Shown: positions 47,365 to 56,074 of the stretch, piece after piece | Layout of the letters: each line of letters opens with the position of its first letter | Position numbering within the stretch: position 1 is the first letter of the stretch | NCBI RefSeq assembly: GCF_002208115.1 | Contig: NZ_CP020946.1 | Location: 2,232,001-2,296,000, forward strand | Direction: 5' to 3' | Source of the DNA: Bdellovibrio bacteriovorus | GTDB lineage: Bacteria > Bdellovibrionota > Bdellovibrionia > Bdellovibrionales > Bdellovibrionaceae | DNA: 64,000 nucleotides | Position numbers and translations under genes: made by a program | The notes under the pieces: generated by a model | The model's input: the letters and a program-made list of their open reading frames with translations, nothing else | The model's database searches: none | Told to the model about the DNA's origin: nothing

Positions 47365-48276
47365 GTGAATTTCAAAAACCAGCTGTGCGCATTGAGTCTT
47401 CTGCTTTGTTTTTCCTCGACAGGCCTTGCCGCATCGGTTTCTGCAGTCAAAGGGCAAAAAGTTCTGATCAACCTGGATGGCGATACCACCGAGGTGGGTG
47501 AAGAGTTCTATCTGATCAACCCGTCCACGCAAAAACGGTCGGCCATCATTCGCATCAAACAAGTCAAAGGCACCAAAGCTCTGGGCGAAATCGTCCGCGG
47601 CAAGGCTGCCGACGGCTTTACCTTGCAGGCCAAAGCTCCATCCGCCATGTCGGCTGACGCCCCTCCAGAAACGCCTGAAGAGGCTGCCCCTAGGCAAACC
47701 AATGCCACCGGCTATTTGCGTGTCCTGAAGGATTCCTGGGGCGTTTTGGGCGGCTATATGATGAACTCCATGGACGCCGAGATCACCTATCGTGACAGCT
47801 TCGGCATCAGCCAGAAGGCCTCCGCCAGCATGTCCGGCACCGGCTTTGGCTTCGGCGGCTTTTATGACTATGCCCTGAACAACAGCCTGGTGGGCCGCGG
47901 GTATGCGGCGATGGAACAATTCAACGTCACAGGCAGCACCACCGAAGCAGCTTGTAACAGCAGCACCACGTGTGATGCGAAAATCAATTATTTGTCTTTG
48001 TATGGTCTTTTGAAATGGTACCCAATTCAGGACAAGTACCGTGTGTGGCTTGGTGGTGGCATGGGCTATCTGCTGGCGCTTTCCAAGTCCTCCACTGCGT
48101 TGAATGAATCAGAAATCTCCACCAATCAGGTCTTCACTTTCGGAGGCGGTTTGGACTGGCAGATGGATCGTAAAAACTACATTCCGGTCAGTATCGAATA
48201 CAACATGTTCCCGGCTTCCGACACTGTGAAAGCCAGCATGATTGTGATCAAAGCCGGATGGGCCTGGAATCTGTAA
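47365..48276 (+). CDS. Probable outer-membrane beta-barrel protein
   Basis: A 303-residue protein starting at GTG 47365 (AGAGG upstream) with a signal peptide (LCALSLLLCFSSTGLAA). Residues of about 20-100 form a small beta-rich periplasmic domain, then an Ala/Pro-rich linker, then about 190 residues of alternating strands with Gly and aromatic residues (GYMMNS, GFGFGGFYDYAL, VWLGGGMGYLLAL) ending in WAWNL, as in eight-stranded OmpA/OmpW-like barrels. Function unknown. Confidence 0.7.
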   Translation: MNFKNQLCALSLLLCFSSTGLAASVSAVKGQKVLINLDGDTTEVGEEFYLINPSTQKRSAIIRIKQVKGTKALGEIVRGKAADGFTLQAKAPSAMSADAPPETPEEAAPRQTNATGYLRVLKDSWGVLGGYMMNSMDAEITYRDSFGISQKASASMSGTGFGFGGFYDYALNNSLVGRGYAAMEQFNVTGSTTEAACNSSTTCDAKINYLSLYGLLKWYPIQDKYRVWLGGGMGYLLALSKSSTALNESEISTNQVFTFGGGLDWQMDRKNYIPVSIEYNMFPASDTVKASMIVIKAGWAWNL

Positions 48277-48310
48277 AAATACATCTTATTTCGGAGTCAG
48301 TAATTCCTGA

Positions 48311-48331
48311 ATTGATAACCCGTTTATCAAT
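48311..48331. promoter_or_regulatory. Candidate operator: perfect palindrome upstream of the 48422 gene
   Basis: ATTGATAA (48311-48318) and TTATCAAT (48324-48331) are perfect inverted copies separated by five bases. On the minus strand it abuts AATGAGAATC, which resembles a Fur half-site. It lies about 25 bases upstream of a candidate -35 sequence. The regulator is not known. Confidence 0.4.
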
Positions 48332-48354
48332 AGATTCTCATTAGATTTCAAAAG

Positions 48355-48383
48355 TTGACCCCTGCCCGCTTTAATTTTAGAAA
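48355..48383 (+). promoter_or_regulatory. Candidate promoter of the 48422 gene
   Basis: TTGACC (48355-48360) and TAGAAA (48378-48383) with 17 bases between them, about 39 bases before the ATG. The -10 match is only fair. Confidence 0.35.
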
Positions 48384-48421
48384 CCACGCCAGTTCATTAA
48401 AACCTCAATTTAGGAGAAAAC

Positions 48422-48922
48422 ATGAAAAAATTCGTACTGGCACTAATGATGGTTCTTCCGTTCTCTGCACAAGCCAACCAAGACCTGGTTCTTGATGGCG
48501 AAAGATGGTTGGCAAAATTCACAGCTTACGTTTGTGACGATGGCAACACTCAAACAGCCACTCCGGTTGATATCTCTTCCCGCAACATCATCTTCACCAC
48601 TGCATCTGCAGACTACTCTTTGGACAACATCCTTCTTAAGGCGACTTACACAGAAGGTGACTCCACTTGCAACTACAGCACTTTGATGTTGGCAGACAAC
48701 GCTCTTTGGACAGTTTCTTTGGTTAACTCCAAAGCTTATGCAACTTCCGGCACCTCTGACTGCTCTGCTGGTAAAGCTTACCTTGATCAATTGCTGGCGA
48801 AAAACGACTACAAATACCTTCACGGTCGCGTCGCGGTTTACGTTCCAGTTTCTGACGCTCAAGACCTGTGCGATTCTGACAAAGTGGGTATCCACATCCA
48901 GGTTACTGGCCGCGTAAAGTAA
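48422..48922 (+). CDS. Small exported protein of unknown function
   Basis: A 166-residue protein with a signal peptide (KKFVLALMMVLPFSAQA, cleavage before NQDL) and a strong ribosome binding site (TAGGAG). The mature part is beta-rich with four Cys (YVCDD, STCNY, SDCSA, DLCDS), likely two disulfides. It has no recognised family. Its codons look like those of highly expressed genes (GCT, GTT, TTC). A palindrome and candidate promoter precede it and a terminator follows, so it is probably transcribed alone. Confidence 0.7.
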   Translation: MKKFVLALMMVLPFSAQANQDLVLDGERWLAKFTAYVCDDGNTQTATPVDISSRNIIFTTASADYSLDNILLKATYTEGDSTCNYSTLMLADNALWTVSLVNSKAYATSGTSDCSAGKAYLDQLLAKNDYKYLHGRVAVYVPVSDAQDLCDSDKVGIHIQVTGRVK

Positions 48923-48951
48923 TTTTACCGTCACCCTGACTGGTAAACCTC

Positions 48952-48987
48952 AAAAACTCCCATACCTAAACGGATGGGAGTTTTTTT
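48952..48987 (+). terminator. Terminator after the 48422 gene
   Basis: An 8-bp stem (48956-48963 with 48974-48981) with preceding A-run and following T-run. Confidence 0.88.
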
Positions 48988-49122
48988 ATTCCCAAGCCTC
49001 CCTCACAAAGACCCTCCAATATTTTCTCAATACGCTTACATCCACTCTGAAAACTTGCCCCCTCTGTCGCCCCATATTAAAACCAACCGATCCTAAATGA
49101 CTCTTATTTGCAGGAAGACTTT

Positions 49123-50427
49123 GTGAACGGACGGCTTTTTAAAATTCTCTATAAAATCCACATATATGTGGGCATTTTCGTGGCCGTACATCTGTTCGTT
49201 CTGATCCTGACCGGAACCGTGCTGATTCTGAAGGACGAAATTGAAGGCAATGCAGGTCACGGCGAAGAACACCACGCCGAGGTGATTCCTGCCATGGACG
49301 TCCACCTGGAAAAAATCCTGCAAAAGTACCCTGGGGACCGCCCGCAATCCTTCAACATCGAAGAGGCCGACCACGATGTCGCGCAACTTCGCATGGGTTA
49401 TAACGGCGCAAAACTTTTCCGTGAATCCCACCGCGTGTATTTCAACGTGCACACAGGTGAAGAGGTCTCTGCCCCGAAAAAATCTGACGGCGTGATGGAC
49501 TTCATCCTGCGCCTGCACCGGGAGTTCCTGCTGGGTTCCAACGGCAAACTGTATGTCGGCTTGATCGGCGTGCTTTATGCCTTCACTTTGCTTTCCGGAT
49601 TCTTTATCTACGGAAACTTTGCGCGCAAAACAAATTTCGGCGAAGTTCGTCGCGGTTCCACCCGCGCCACCATGGGTGATCTGCACCGCTTTATCGGCAT
49701 GACCGCCTTTGCGTGGAGCTTGATGATCGGCGTGACCGGATCGTTCCTGGGCTTTTCCTCCACCCTGATCAAAGTCTTTCAGTACAGTGAACTGCAAAAG
49801 CTGAACGTTCAGTATCCAACAGCTCCGCAGGCGCCGCTGGCGTCTGTGGACAAGGTGATCGCTTCGGCGCAAAAAGCGCTGCCGGAATCCACCTTCGACT
49901 TCATGGTGTTCCCGGACACGCAGTTCTCGCCTCCAGGCCACTTCATGGTGCTGATGCATGGAAACACGCCGATGACCGAGCGTCTGGTGGAACTGGTCAT
50001 CATTGATGGCGTCACCGGTGAACTGACCGAAGTGCGTCAGCTTCCGTGGTATCTGAAAGTGGCGATGCTGTCAGAGCCTCTGCATTTCGGAAACTATGGC
50101 GGTCTGTTCCTGAAAATTTTGTGGGTGATTCTGTCTGTGGCCTCCTTAGTGATGCCGGTGTCTGGAATTTACATCTGGTGGAACCGTCGTCGCAAAAAAG
50201 CACCCGCCCCTGCTGCCAAAGCCACTTCCGTGCAGCCATGGAAAGGGGCCCTGTTTAAAAAAATCTACACCGTGCCGGTGATCCTGTCCGTGTTTTCGAC
50301 TGCGGCGGTGATCGGAAGCTTCCTGATTCAGGGGGCTCTGAACACGGTATTCGTGGCCGCTCTTGTCGTTCCCGTATCCATCGTCGTTTACTTCCTGATC
50401 TCGTGGTTGAAAAAGGGAGCTCAATGA
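49123..50427 (+). CDS. PepSY-associated membrane protein (probable siderophore-iron reductase)
   Basis: A 434-residue membrane protein starting at GTG 49123 (CAGGAAG upstream). It has the PepSY-TM layout: a first helix with IHIYVGIFVAVHLFVLILTG, a periplasmic domain with PepSY repeats (residues 50-135 and 235-320), further helices with HRFIGM and a C-terminal helix pair (VLSVASLVMPVSGIYIWW). Conserved His residues in the helices could bind heme. In iron clusters, PiuB-like proteins of this family are thought to reduce ferric siderophores. It is the first gene of the siderophore operon and overlaps the next by four bases. Confidence 0.75.
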   Translation: MNGRLFKILYKIHIYVGIFVAVHLFVLILTGTVLILKDEIEGNAGHGEEHHAEVIPAMDVHLEKILQKYPGDRPQSFNIEEADHDVAQLRMGYNGAKLFRESHRVYFNVHTGEEVSAPKKSDGVMDFILRLHREFLLGSNGKLYVGLIGVLYAFTLLSGFFIYGNFARKTNFGEVRRGSTRATMGDLHRFIGMTAFAWSLMIGVTGSFLGFSSTLIKVFQYSELQKLNVQYPTAPQAPLASVDKVIASAQKALPESTFDFMVFPDTQFSPPGHFMVLMHGNTPMTERLVELVIIDGVTGELTEVRQLPWYLKVAMLSEPLHFGNYGGLFLKILWVILSVASLVMPVSGIYIWWNRRRKKAPAPAAKATSVQPWKGALFKKIYTVPVILSVFSTAAVIGSFLIQGALNTVFVAALVVPVSIVVYFLISWLKKGAQ

Positions 50428-51611
50428 AGAAACTGAGCGCCCTGGGACATTTAAACACCACCACTTTCAGCGCCATCCAGATGATGACCTTCACCTTGAT
50501 TCCGTTCATCGCGGAAAAAGGGAGTTTGAGTTTATCTTCTGTGGTGCTGAGTTTCAGCGTGGGCAGTTTTTTGTTCCTGTGGTCCAGCCCCTTCTGGGCA
50601 TCTCGCAGTGACAACTGGGGCCGCTTGAAGGTTTTGTCTGTCGGCATGCTGGGACTTTTCATTTCCACCGCTATTCTGACCGCTGTGCTGATGTCACCGG
50701 GGGCTCACTGGGTGAATGAGCTGGCCGTATGGGGCAGTCGCCTGCTTTACGGTCTGACCGCCGCTGCGATCGTGCCGGTGTCCCAGGCTTTGCAGATTGA
50801 TCAGCACCCGGAACAAACTCCATTAAAATCCATGCTGTCCAATTCCATGAGCCTGAATGTCGGCCGCGCTTTGGGGCCGTTGTACCTGCTTTTGGGTGGT
50901 GGCTCCAACATGCTTCTGGTTTTGCAAAGCACGACGGCGTGGGCGTTGGTGGTATTTGGCTTAAATTTACTTGGCATCACACAATCCGAAGCTCCGAAGG
51001 CCACAAAAACTGAGCGCATTTCTTTGGTTGAGTGGAAGTCCGCTTTGCACCACATCGCCGATATTTTTTCCCTGGCAATCTTGTTCACAAGCTTTGTGGG
51101 CATCTTGAATTTCTCTTTGGCTTCCATCTTGAAAAAATCTTTCGATCTGACTTCGGTGGATTCCAGTGTCCTGATGGCAAAATTGCTTTTGGTCAGTGCG
51201 ATTCTGGCTGTGGTTACCCAAGCCCTGGGTAAAGTTCTTTTCAAAAATCCATGGCAAGGCGCCATGATCGTGGGCGTAGCCACCTTGTTCGGTGCAAGTC
51301 TGATCTTGGGTCACTTGGGTGGCTGGCCACAACTGTGGGTGGCGATTGTTCTGTTGTCTGTGGGGCTTTCCCTGATTCCACCGTGCTACATGGCTTTGAT
51401 GGCCACACGCGGACCTGAAATGCAGTTTGGCCGTCGTGCCGGGCTGGCAGCAGCTGCCAACACTTTGGGTTACACCTTGGGTGGCGGCTTGGCGGCTTTG
51501 ACTTTTAAAATGGATCTTTTCGGCATTGAAAGTGTGATGACCGCGTTGGTTGTGGTCATGGCCCTGAACATTGCCCTTCTTTACAGACGTCGCGAGGCGG
51601 TCTATGCATAA
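50424..51611 (+). CDS. MFS transporter (probable siderophore exporter, ShiF-like position)
   Basis: A 395-residue protein with about twelve membrane helices and a Major Facilitator loop motif (WASRSDNWGRLK, about residue 60). It starts at ATG 50424 overlapping the previous stop (ATGA) and ends 8 bases inside iucA. In enterobacterial aerobactin islands an MFS gene (shiF) sits just upstream of iucA, so export of the siderophore is the likely role; this rests on position. Confidence 0.75.
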   Translation: MKKLSALGHLNTTTFSAIQMMTFTLIPFIAEKGSLSLSSVVLSFSVGSFLFLWSSPFWASRSDNWGRLKVLSVGMLGLFISTAILTAVLMSPGAHWVNELAVWGSRLLYGLTAAAIVPVSQALQIDQHPEQTPLKSMLSNSMSLNVGRALGPLYLLLGGGSNMLLVLQSTTAWALVVFGLNLLGITQSEAPKATKTERISLVEWKSALHHIADIFSLAILFTSFVGILNFSLASILKKSFDLTSVDSSVLMAKLLLVSAILAVVTQALGKVLFKNPWQGAMIVGVATLFGASLILGHLGGWPQLWVAIVLLSVGLSLIPPCYMALMATRGPEMQFGRRAGLAAAANTLGYTLGGGLAALTFKMDLFGIESVMTALVVVMALNIALLYRRREAVYA

Positions 51612-53355
51612 CTTCAAAGAACTTTCCCTGAAACACACGGTCTCTTGCTTTATGAATTCCCTGTTCCGGGAATATCAGAATTTTTCTTTTGAAGCAGGAA
51701 CCACCCCGGAAAAAACCGCTGTCATTTCGGTGGATCTGGAAAATGGCATGGAGGTTCTGATCCCGTTAAGCAAAAAATCCCTGTTGGGGCGCCACGAATA
51801 TGTCGGCACCTTCTATCTGCGCCAGGGTGCTGAACTGAAATCCGTGGACTTCAATCAGGCCGTGAATGAGCTTTTGACCTTCCTGTGCAAACACTGGGAA
51901 CAGGATCTTTCCAAAAAAGACCTGTTCATGGGGCGCCTGGAAAACAGTCTGCACAACATGGAGCTTTCCCTGAAAGCCCGTGAAAAAGACATCGAACACA
52001 TCTATTCCGGCAAAGTCAGCTTTATCGAAGCCGAACAGGGCCTGATGGTCGGTCACAACTTCCACCCCTATCCAAAAATGCGCGAAGGTTTTGATGACCG
52101 CGATTTTAAGATTTACTCGCCAGAAATGGGCGGCCACTTCCCGCTGCACTGGTTCTTTGTAAAGCCCGAAGTTCTGCATGTGCAAACCGCGGAAGCCTTT
52201 GCCACCAAGAACTGGACTGAGAAGCTGTTCCAGGCCGAAGGCGCGGGCCGCATCCCTGAGGGCTTCATCGCATTCCCCGTTCACCCCTGGCAGCGTCAGC
52301 ACCTGCTGAAAAATGCCACTGTTCAGTCCTATTTTGAAAAGGGTCTGATTGTGGACGCCGGCGCGCCTTCCACAAAAAGCTGGCACCCGACGTCTTCGCT
52401 GCGTTCGATCTATGGTGCTCACAGCCCGTACATGCTGAAGTTTTCTTTGACCGTGCGACTGACAAACTCCATCCGTCATCTGACCGATGTGGAAGTCGTG
52501 CGCGGCCTGCAAGTGTACGATGTGATGTCGACCACCGTCGGAAAGAAATTCCTGAACGAAAATCCGCAGTTTGAAGTGATCTTTGAACCAGCCTTCGCCG
52601 CACTGAAAACCGCCGATGGCAAAGTCATCAACGAAAGCATCGTGGTCTGCCGGGAAAATCCGTTCCAGCAGGAAATCCCGGGCGAAGAAAATATCGTGGT
52701 TTCCACACTGGCCCAGGACAATCCGTTGGGTGGCGAGACCCTGATCTGGAAACAGGTGCAGAAGCTTGCGAAAGACTCCGGTAAAAACCTGAAAGACGCC
52801 AGCCGCGAATGGTTTAAGCACTATATGCAAGTGGCACTGCAGCCGTTTATCACAGCCCAAAGCGAATACGGTATTTTGCTGGGCGCGCATCAGCAGAACA
52901 TGATTTTGCGTATTTCCAGAAACCTCCCAGTCAAAGCGTACTTCCGTGATTGTCAGGGTACGGGCTACAGTGAACACGGCTACAATCTTTATCACCAAGA
53001 CGTGGCAAGCCTGACCCGTGAAAACGGCAATATTCTGGATAACAAGGGCAATATTCTTTTTGCTTACTATCTGCTGGTGAATTCAACCTGGAATATTCTG
53101 GCGGCCCTTTCACACCCTGAAGGAGCCAGCGAAGCTCAATTGACTGCCGACATGAATGATTTCATCAGAGGTCTGTACAAACCAAATCTGCCGGATACAA
53201 GTTTCCTGGATTATGTGACCAAAGATGCGCGCATCTGGCAAAAAGGTAATTTCATCTGCAGTCTGCAAAGCCTGAATGAAAACACCGTGGCCAACCCCTT
53301 AGCTATTTATAATTTGATCGACAACCCTATTTCTTTCTCTGGAGCCCTGTCATGA
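51604..53355 (+). CDS. iucA: NIS siderophore synthetase IucA-like
   Basis: A 583-residue IucA/IucC-family synthetase (about 574 in E. coli). Visible family motifs include GHNFHPYPKMREGF (about residue 150), FPVHPWQ (about residue 220), SLRSIYG (about residue 260), KFSLTVRLTNSIR (about residue 280) and the C-terminal HQQNMIL and YFRDCQG. IucA joins citrate to the first N6-acetyl-N6-hydroxylysine using ATP in the cytoplasm. The ATG at 51604 overlaps the MFS gene. It is followed by iucB with a four-base overlap. Confidence 0.88.
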   Translation: MHNFKELSLKHTVSCFMNSLFREYQNFSFEAGTTPEKTAVISVDLENGMEVLIPLSKKSLLGRHEYVGTFYLRQGAELKSVDFNQAVNELLTFLCKHWEQDLSKKDLFMGRLENSLHNMELSLKAREKDIEHIYSGKVSFIEAEQGLMVGHNFHPYPKMREGFDDRDFKIYSPEMGGHFPLHWFFVKPEVLHVQTAEAFATKNWTEKLFQAEGAGRIPEGFIAFPVHPWQRQHLLKNATVQSYFEKGLIVDAGAPSTKSWHPTSSLRSIYGAHSPYMLKFSLTVRLTNSIRHLTDVEVVRGLQVYDVMSTTVGKKFLNENPQFEVIFEPAFAALKTADGKVINESIVVCRENPFQQEIPGEENIVVSTLAQDNPLGGETLIWKQVQKLAKDSGKNLKDASREWFKHYMQVALQPFITAQSEYGILLGAHQQNMILRISRNLPVKAYFRDCQGTGYSEHGYNLYHQDVASLTRENGNILDNKGNILFAYYLLVNSTWNILAALSHPEGASEAQLTADMNDFIRGLYKPNLPDTSFLDYVTKDARIWQKGNFICSLQSLNENTVANPLAIYNLIDNPISFSGALS

Positions 53356-54329
53356 ACATCCAATTCTCCACTTATGCCTGCGCCACTGGCCAGGCGTTTA
53401 ACGTACAAATCGAAAGCACAACGGGCCTTCTGAAAACGGACAAAGTTCAAGTCCCTTTCAAAGTTTCTGTCGACGGCGACAATGCCACCCTGACTGCTGA
53501 AACCGCTTCAGGTGTTGAGTCTTTGGCGATTCTGGAAGCACTCTTTAACAAAAACACTTCGTTGCAGTCTGTGACAGTCACCAACTCCAACCCGGAACTG
53601 CAAACCCTGGTGGGTGCGAAAGCGTCTCCGTTTGCCGTGTCCCGTGATGAATTTTTCCAACTGCGCCCTCTCTGGGTTCACAGTGGATTGACGGCGTTGA
53701 CTCCGGAAAAATGGACCGTCACCAAAGAAGTGGCCCACCCGGTTCGCCCGGCAATCACTGAAGGTCAGATTCTTTACCGCCGCACACTGGCTGACGGCAA
53801 AGTTTTGACTTTCCGTGTGGCGCATATCGAAAAAGACCTGGATATTTTCCACGAATGGCACAATCAGCCGCGCGTGTTGAAGTTCTGGGAGCTGGACAAA
53901 CCCAAAGAAGAACTGCGTGATTACCTTGCAAAGGGTCTGAAAGACGGCCACCAGTTCCCTACGATTCTGGAATTCGACGGCGTCCCAGTCGGATACTTTG
54001 AGATGTACTGGACCAAAGAGGATCGCCTGGGACCTTACTATGATTCCGAGGCCTTTGACCGTGGTTTCCACTTCCTGATCGGCGACGTCAGCGTGCTGGG
54101 CTTTGCCAACACCGACGCGATCTTGAAGTCCGTGTGCCATTACCTGTTCCTGGAAGAGCCTCGCACCCGTAAAATCATGGCCGAGCCACGCTCGGACAAC
54201 GTGAATGTTCTGAAGTATCTGGAAACTTTCACAGCGTGGAAGAAACTCAAAGAATTCGATTTCCCTCACAAGCGTGCGGCGTTGCTGGAATGCCGTCGTG
54301 AAGCCTTCTTCGGGGGTCGTTACCTATGA
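53352..54329 (+). CDS. iucB: N-hydroxy-amine acetyltransferase IucB-like
   Basis: A 325-residue GNAT protein of the IucB/RhbD/AlcB type: a divergent N-terminal half, then the family motif FHEWHNQPRVLKFWEL (about residue 175), GVPVGYFEMYW (about 215) and GFHFLIGDV-like core ending in EPRSDNVNVLKYLE. In aerobactin synthesis it acetylates N6-hydroxylysine from acetyl-CoA. It overlaps both neighbours by four bases (ATGA), showing tight coupling. Confidence 0.88.
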   Translation: MNIQFSTYACATGQAFNVQIESTTGLLKTDKVQVPFKVSVDGDNATLTAETASGVESLAILEALFNKNTSLQSVTVTNSNPELQTLVGAKASPFAVSRDEFFQLRPLWVHSGLTALTPEKWTVTKEVAHPVRPAITEGQILYRRTLADGKVLTFRVAHIEKDLDIFHEWHNQPRVLKFWELDKPKEELRDYLAKGLKDGHQFPTILEFDGVPVGYFEMYWTKEDRLGPYYDSEAFDRGFHFLIGDVSVLGFANTDAILKSVCHYLFLEEPRTRKIMAEPRSDNVNVLKYLETFTAWKKLKEFDFPHKRAALLECRREAFFGGRYL

Positions 54330-56074
54330 GTTCGCAGGCCGACTGGAAAAACATCAATCTGCAGATGATTGCAAAAAGTCTGCAGGAACTCACCTATGAA
54401 CAGGTGATCAGCCCCGTGGCCACCACCACGCGGGATGAATCCGTCGTCGGCCCTTATGAACTGACTTTGGCCAATCAGGCTGTTTACAAATTCAACGCGT
54501 GGCGCGGCCTTTGGACGGATCTGAAAGTCGATCCGGCGTCCATCACGCGCAATGGTGTTCCTGCTGAAAGTGCGGGCCAGTTCTTTATCGACAGCCAAAA
54601 AGAAACCGGCATGGATGACATTATCCTCGCTAATTTCCTGGAAGAAATGCACAACACTCTTTATGCGGACTTGCGTGTTCTTGAGCTGAACCGCCGGGTT
54701 TCTTCAGACGACATGACCAAATTCAGCGGCGAAAAAGTTCAGACCTTTCTAAAGGGGCATCCGAAAATCCTGCTGAATAAAGGCCGCATCGGCTGGAGTG
54801 CCGCAGATCAGGATCTTTACGGACCTGAAAACGCCAAACCGGTTCAGTTTTACTGGTTGGCGGTGCGCAAAACCCAAACTCTGGAAGGACTGGATGCCCG
54901 CCTTTCCTGGGATGACGTTTTGAACGAATGCCTTTCGGACAAAACGGCATTTGAAAAAGAGCTGGCCGCAAAAAACATCGCAAAAACCGAATACCACTTT
55001 GTCCCGGTTCATCCGTGGCAGTGGGACCGCTATATCAAAATTCAGTATGGAACGGATCTGGCCTGCGGTCACATTCACCTCCTGGGTGCGTTCGGAGATG
55101 AATACCTGCCGCAGATCAGTCTGCGCACGTTCAGCAATATCACCCGCCCCGGCAAGCTTGATATCAAACTTCCGATCACGATTCTGAACACTTCCGCCAT
55201 TCGTGGGATTCCGGGCAAGTACATGCAGCAAGGTCCTTCCTTGAGCACTGCCCTGACCGAGCTTTGCCAAAAAGATGACATCCTTCAAGGGGTCACCGTG
55301 CTGGAGGAAAAAGCCGGGCTGTCGGTCAGCCATGGCCTGTACAGCCAGATCGGCCAAGCCCCTTACCGCTATAACGAACTTTTGGGAGTGTTGTGGCGCC
55401 AAAGCTCGGACTTCCACCTTGCTGAAGGCGAAACCGCCATTATCGCTGGCAGTCTATTTCATCGCGACACCATGGGTAAGTCGCTGCTGGGCGCTTACGC
55501 CAAAGCGTCAGGGCTTGATATTGGCCAGTGGCTTTCCCAGTACTTTGAAAAAGTCTTTATCCCGCTTTACCACCTGCAGGCCCGTTATGGGATCGGCTTG
55601 GTGGCCCATGGGCAGAACGTGGTCATCCGTCTGAAAAACTCCACACCGGTGGGGGTCTTCCTGAAAGATTTTCAGGGGGATCTGCGCCTGAGTGATGACT
55701 CTGGCTCTCTTTCCGGCTTCGATCTGACCCGATTACCGAGACATTATCTGATTCATGATCTTTTGACTGGTCATTTAGTAACGGTATTACGTTTTATCTC
55801 TGAAACTTTGCAAGAATGCGATACATATCCCGAGATTGAATTCTATGCCGTTTTGGGTAGGACCCTGGAGTCCTATCTGGCGAAAAATCCGGAGATCAGA
55901 GCTTTGAACTATTTTGGCAAAATCGACCTTCTTCAGAACACCTTCCACCGCGTTTTGGTGAACAAAGTCCGCTTCAAAATCGGCTATGCGGATTCTGCCG
56001 AGCGCCCGCTGCCGATCCTGGGTGAAGATCTGAAAAACCCCGTGGCATTAGCTCTGAAAAAGGGGCGCGTATGA
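54326..56074 (+). CDS. iucC: NIS siderophore synthetase IucC-like
   Basis: A 582-residue IucA/IucC-family synthetase, matching IucC (580 in E. coli). Motifs: FVPVHPWQWDRY (about residue 230), LPQISLRTFSNI (about residue 265), KLDIKLPITILNTSAIRG (about residue 280), and AHGQNVVIRL followed by FLKDFQGDLRL near residue 430. It would add the second acylated hydroxylysine to the citrate half-product and complete the siderophore. The second synthetase type, next to IucA, argues for a citrate core. Confidence 0.88.
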   Translation: MSSQADWKNINLQMIAKSLQELTYEQVISPVATTTRDESVVGPYELTLANQAVYKFNAWRGLWTDLKVDPASITRNGVPAESAGQFFIDSQKETGMDDIILANFLEEMHNTLYADLRVLELNRRVSSDDMTKFSGEKVQTFLKGHPKILLNKGRIGWSAADQDLYGPENAKPVQFYWLAVRKTQTLEGLDARLSWDDVLNECLSDKTAFEKELAAKNIAKTEYHFVPVHPWQWDRYIKIQYGTDLACGHIHLLGAFGDEYLPQISLRTFSNITRPGKLDIKLPITILNTSAIRGIPGKYMQQGPSLSTALTELCQKDDILQGVTVLEEKAGLSVSHGLYSQIGQAPYRYNELLGVLWRQSSDFHLAEGETAIIAGSLFHRDTMGKSLLGAYAKASGLDIGQWLSQYFEKVFIPLYHLQARYGIGLVAHGQNVVIRLKNSTPVGVFLKDFQGDLRLSDDSGSLSGFDLTRLPRHYLIHDLLTGHLVTVLRFISETLQECDTYPEIEFYAVLGRTLESYLAKNPEIRALNYFGKIDLLQNTFHRVLVNKVRFKIGYADSAERPLPILGEDLKNPVALALKKGRV

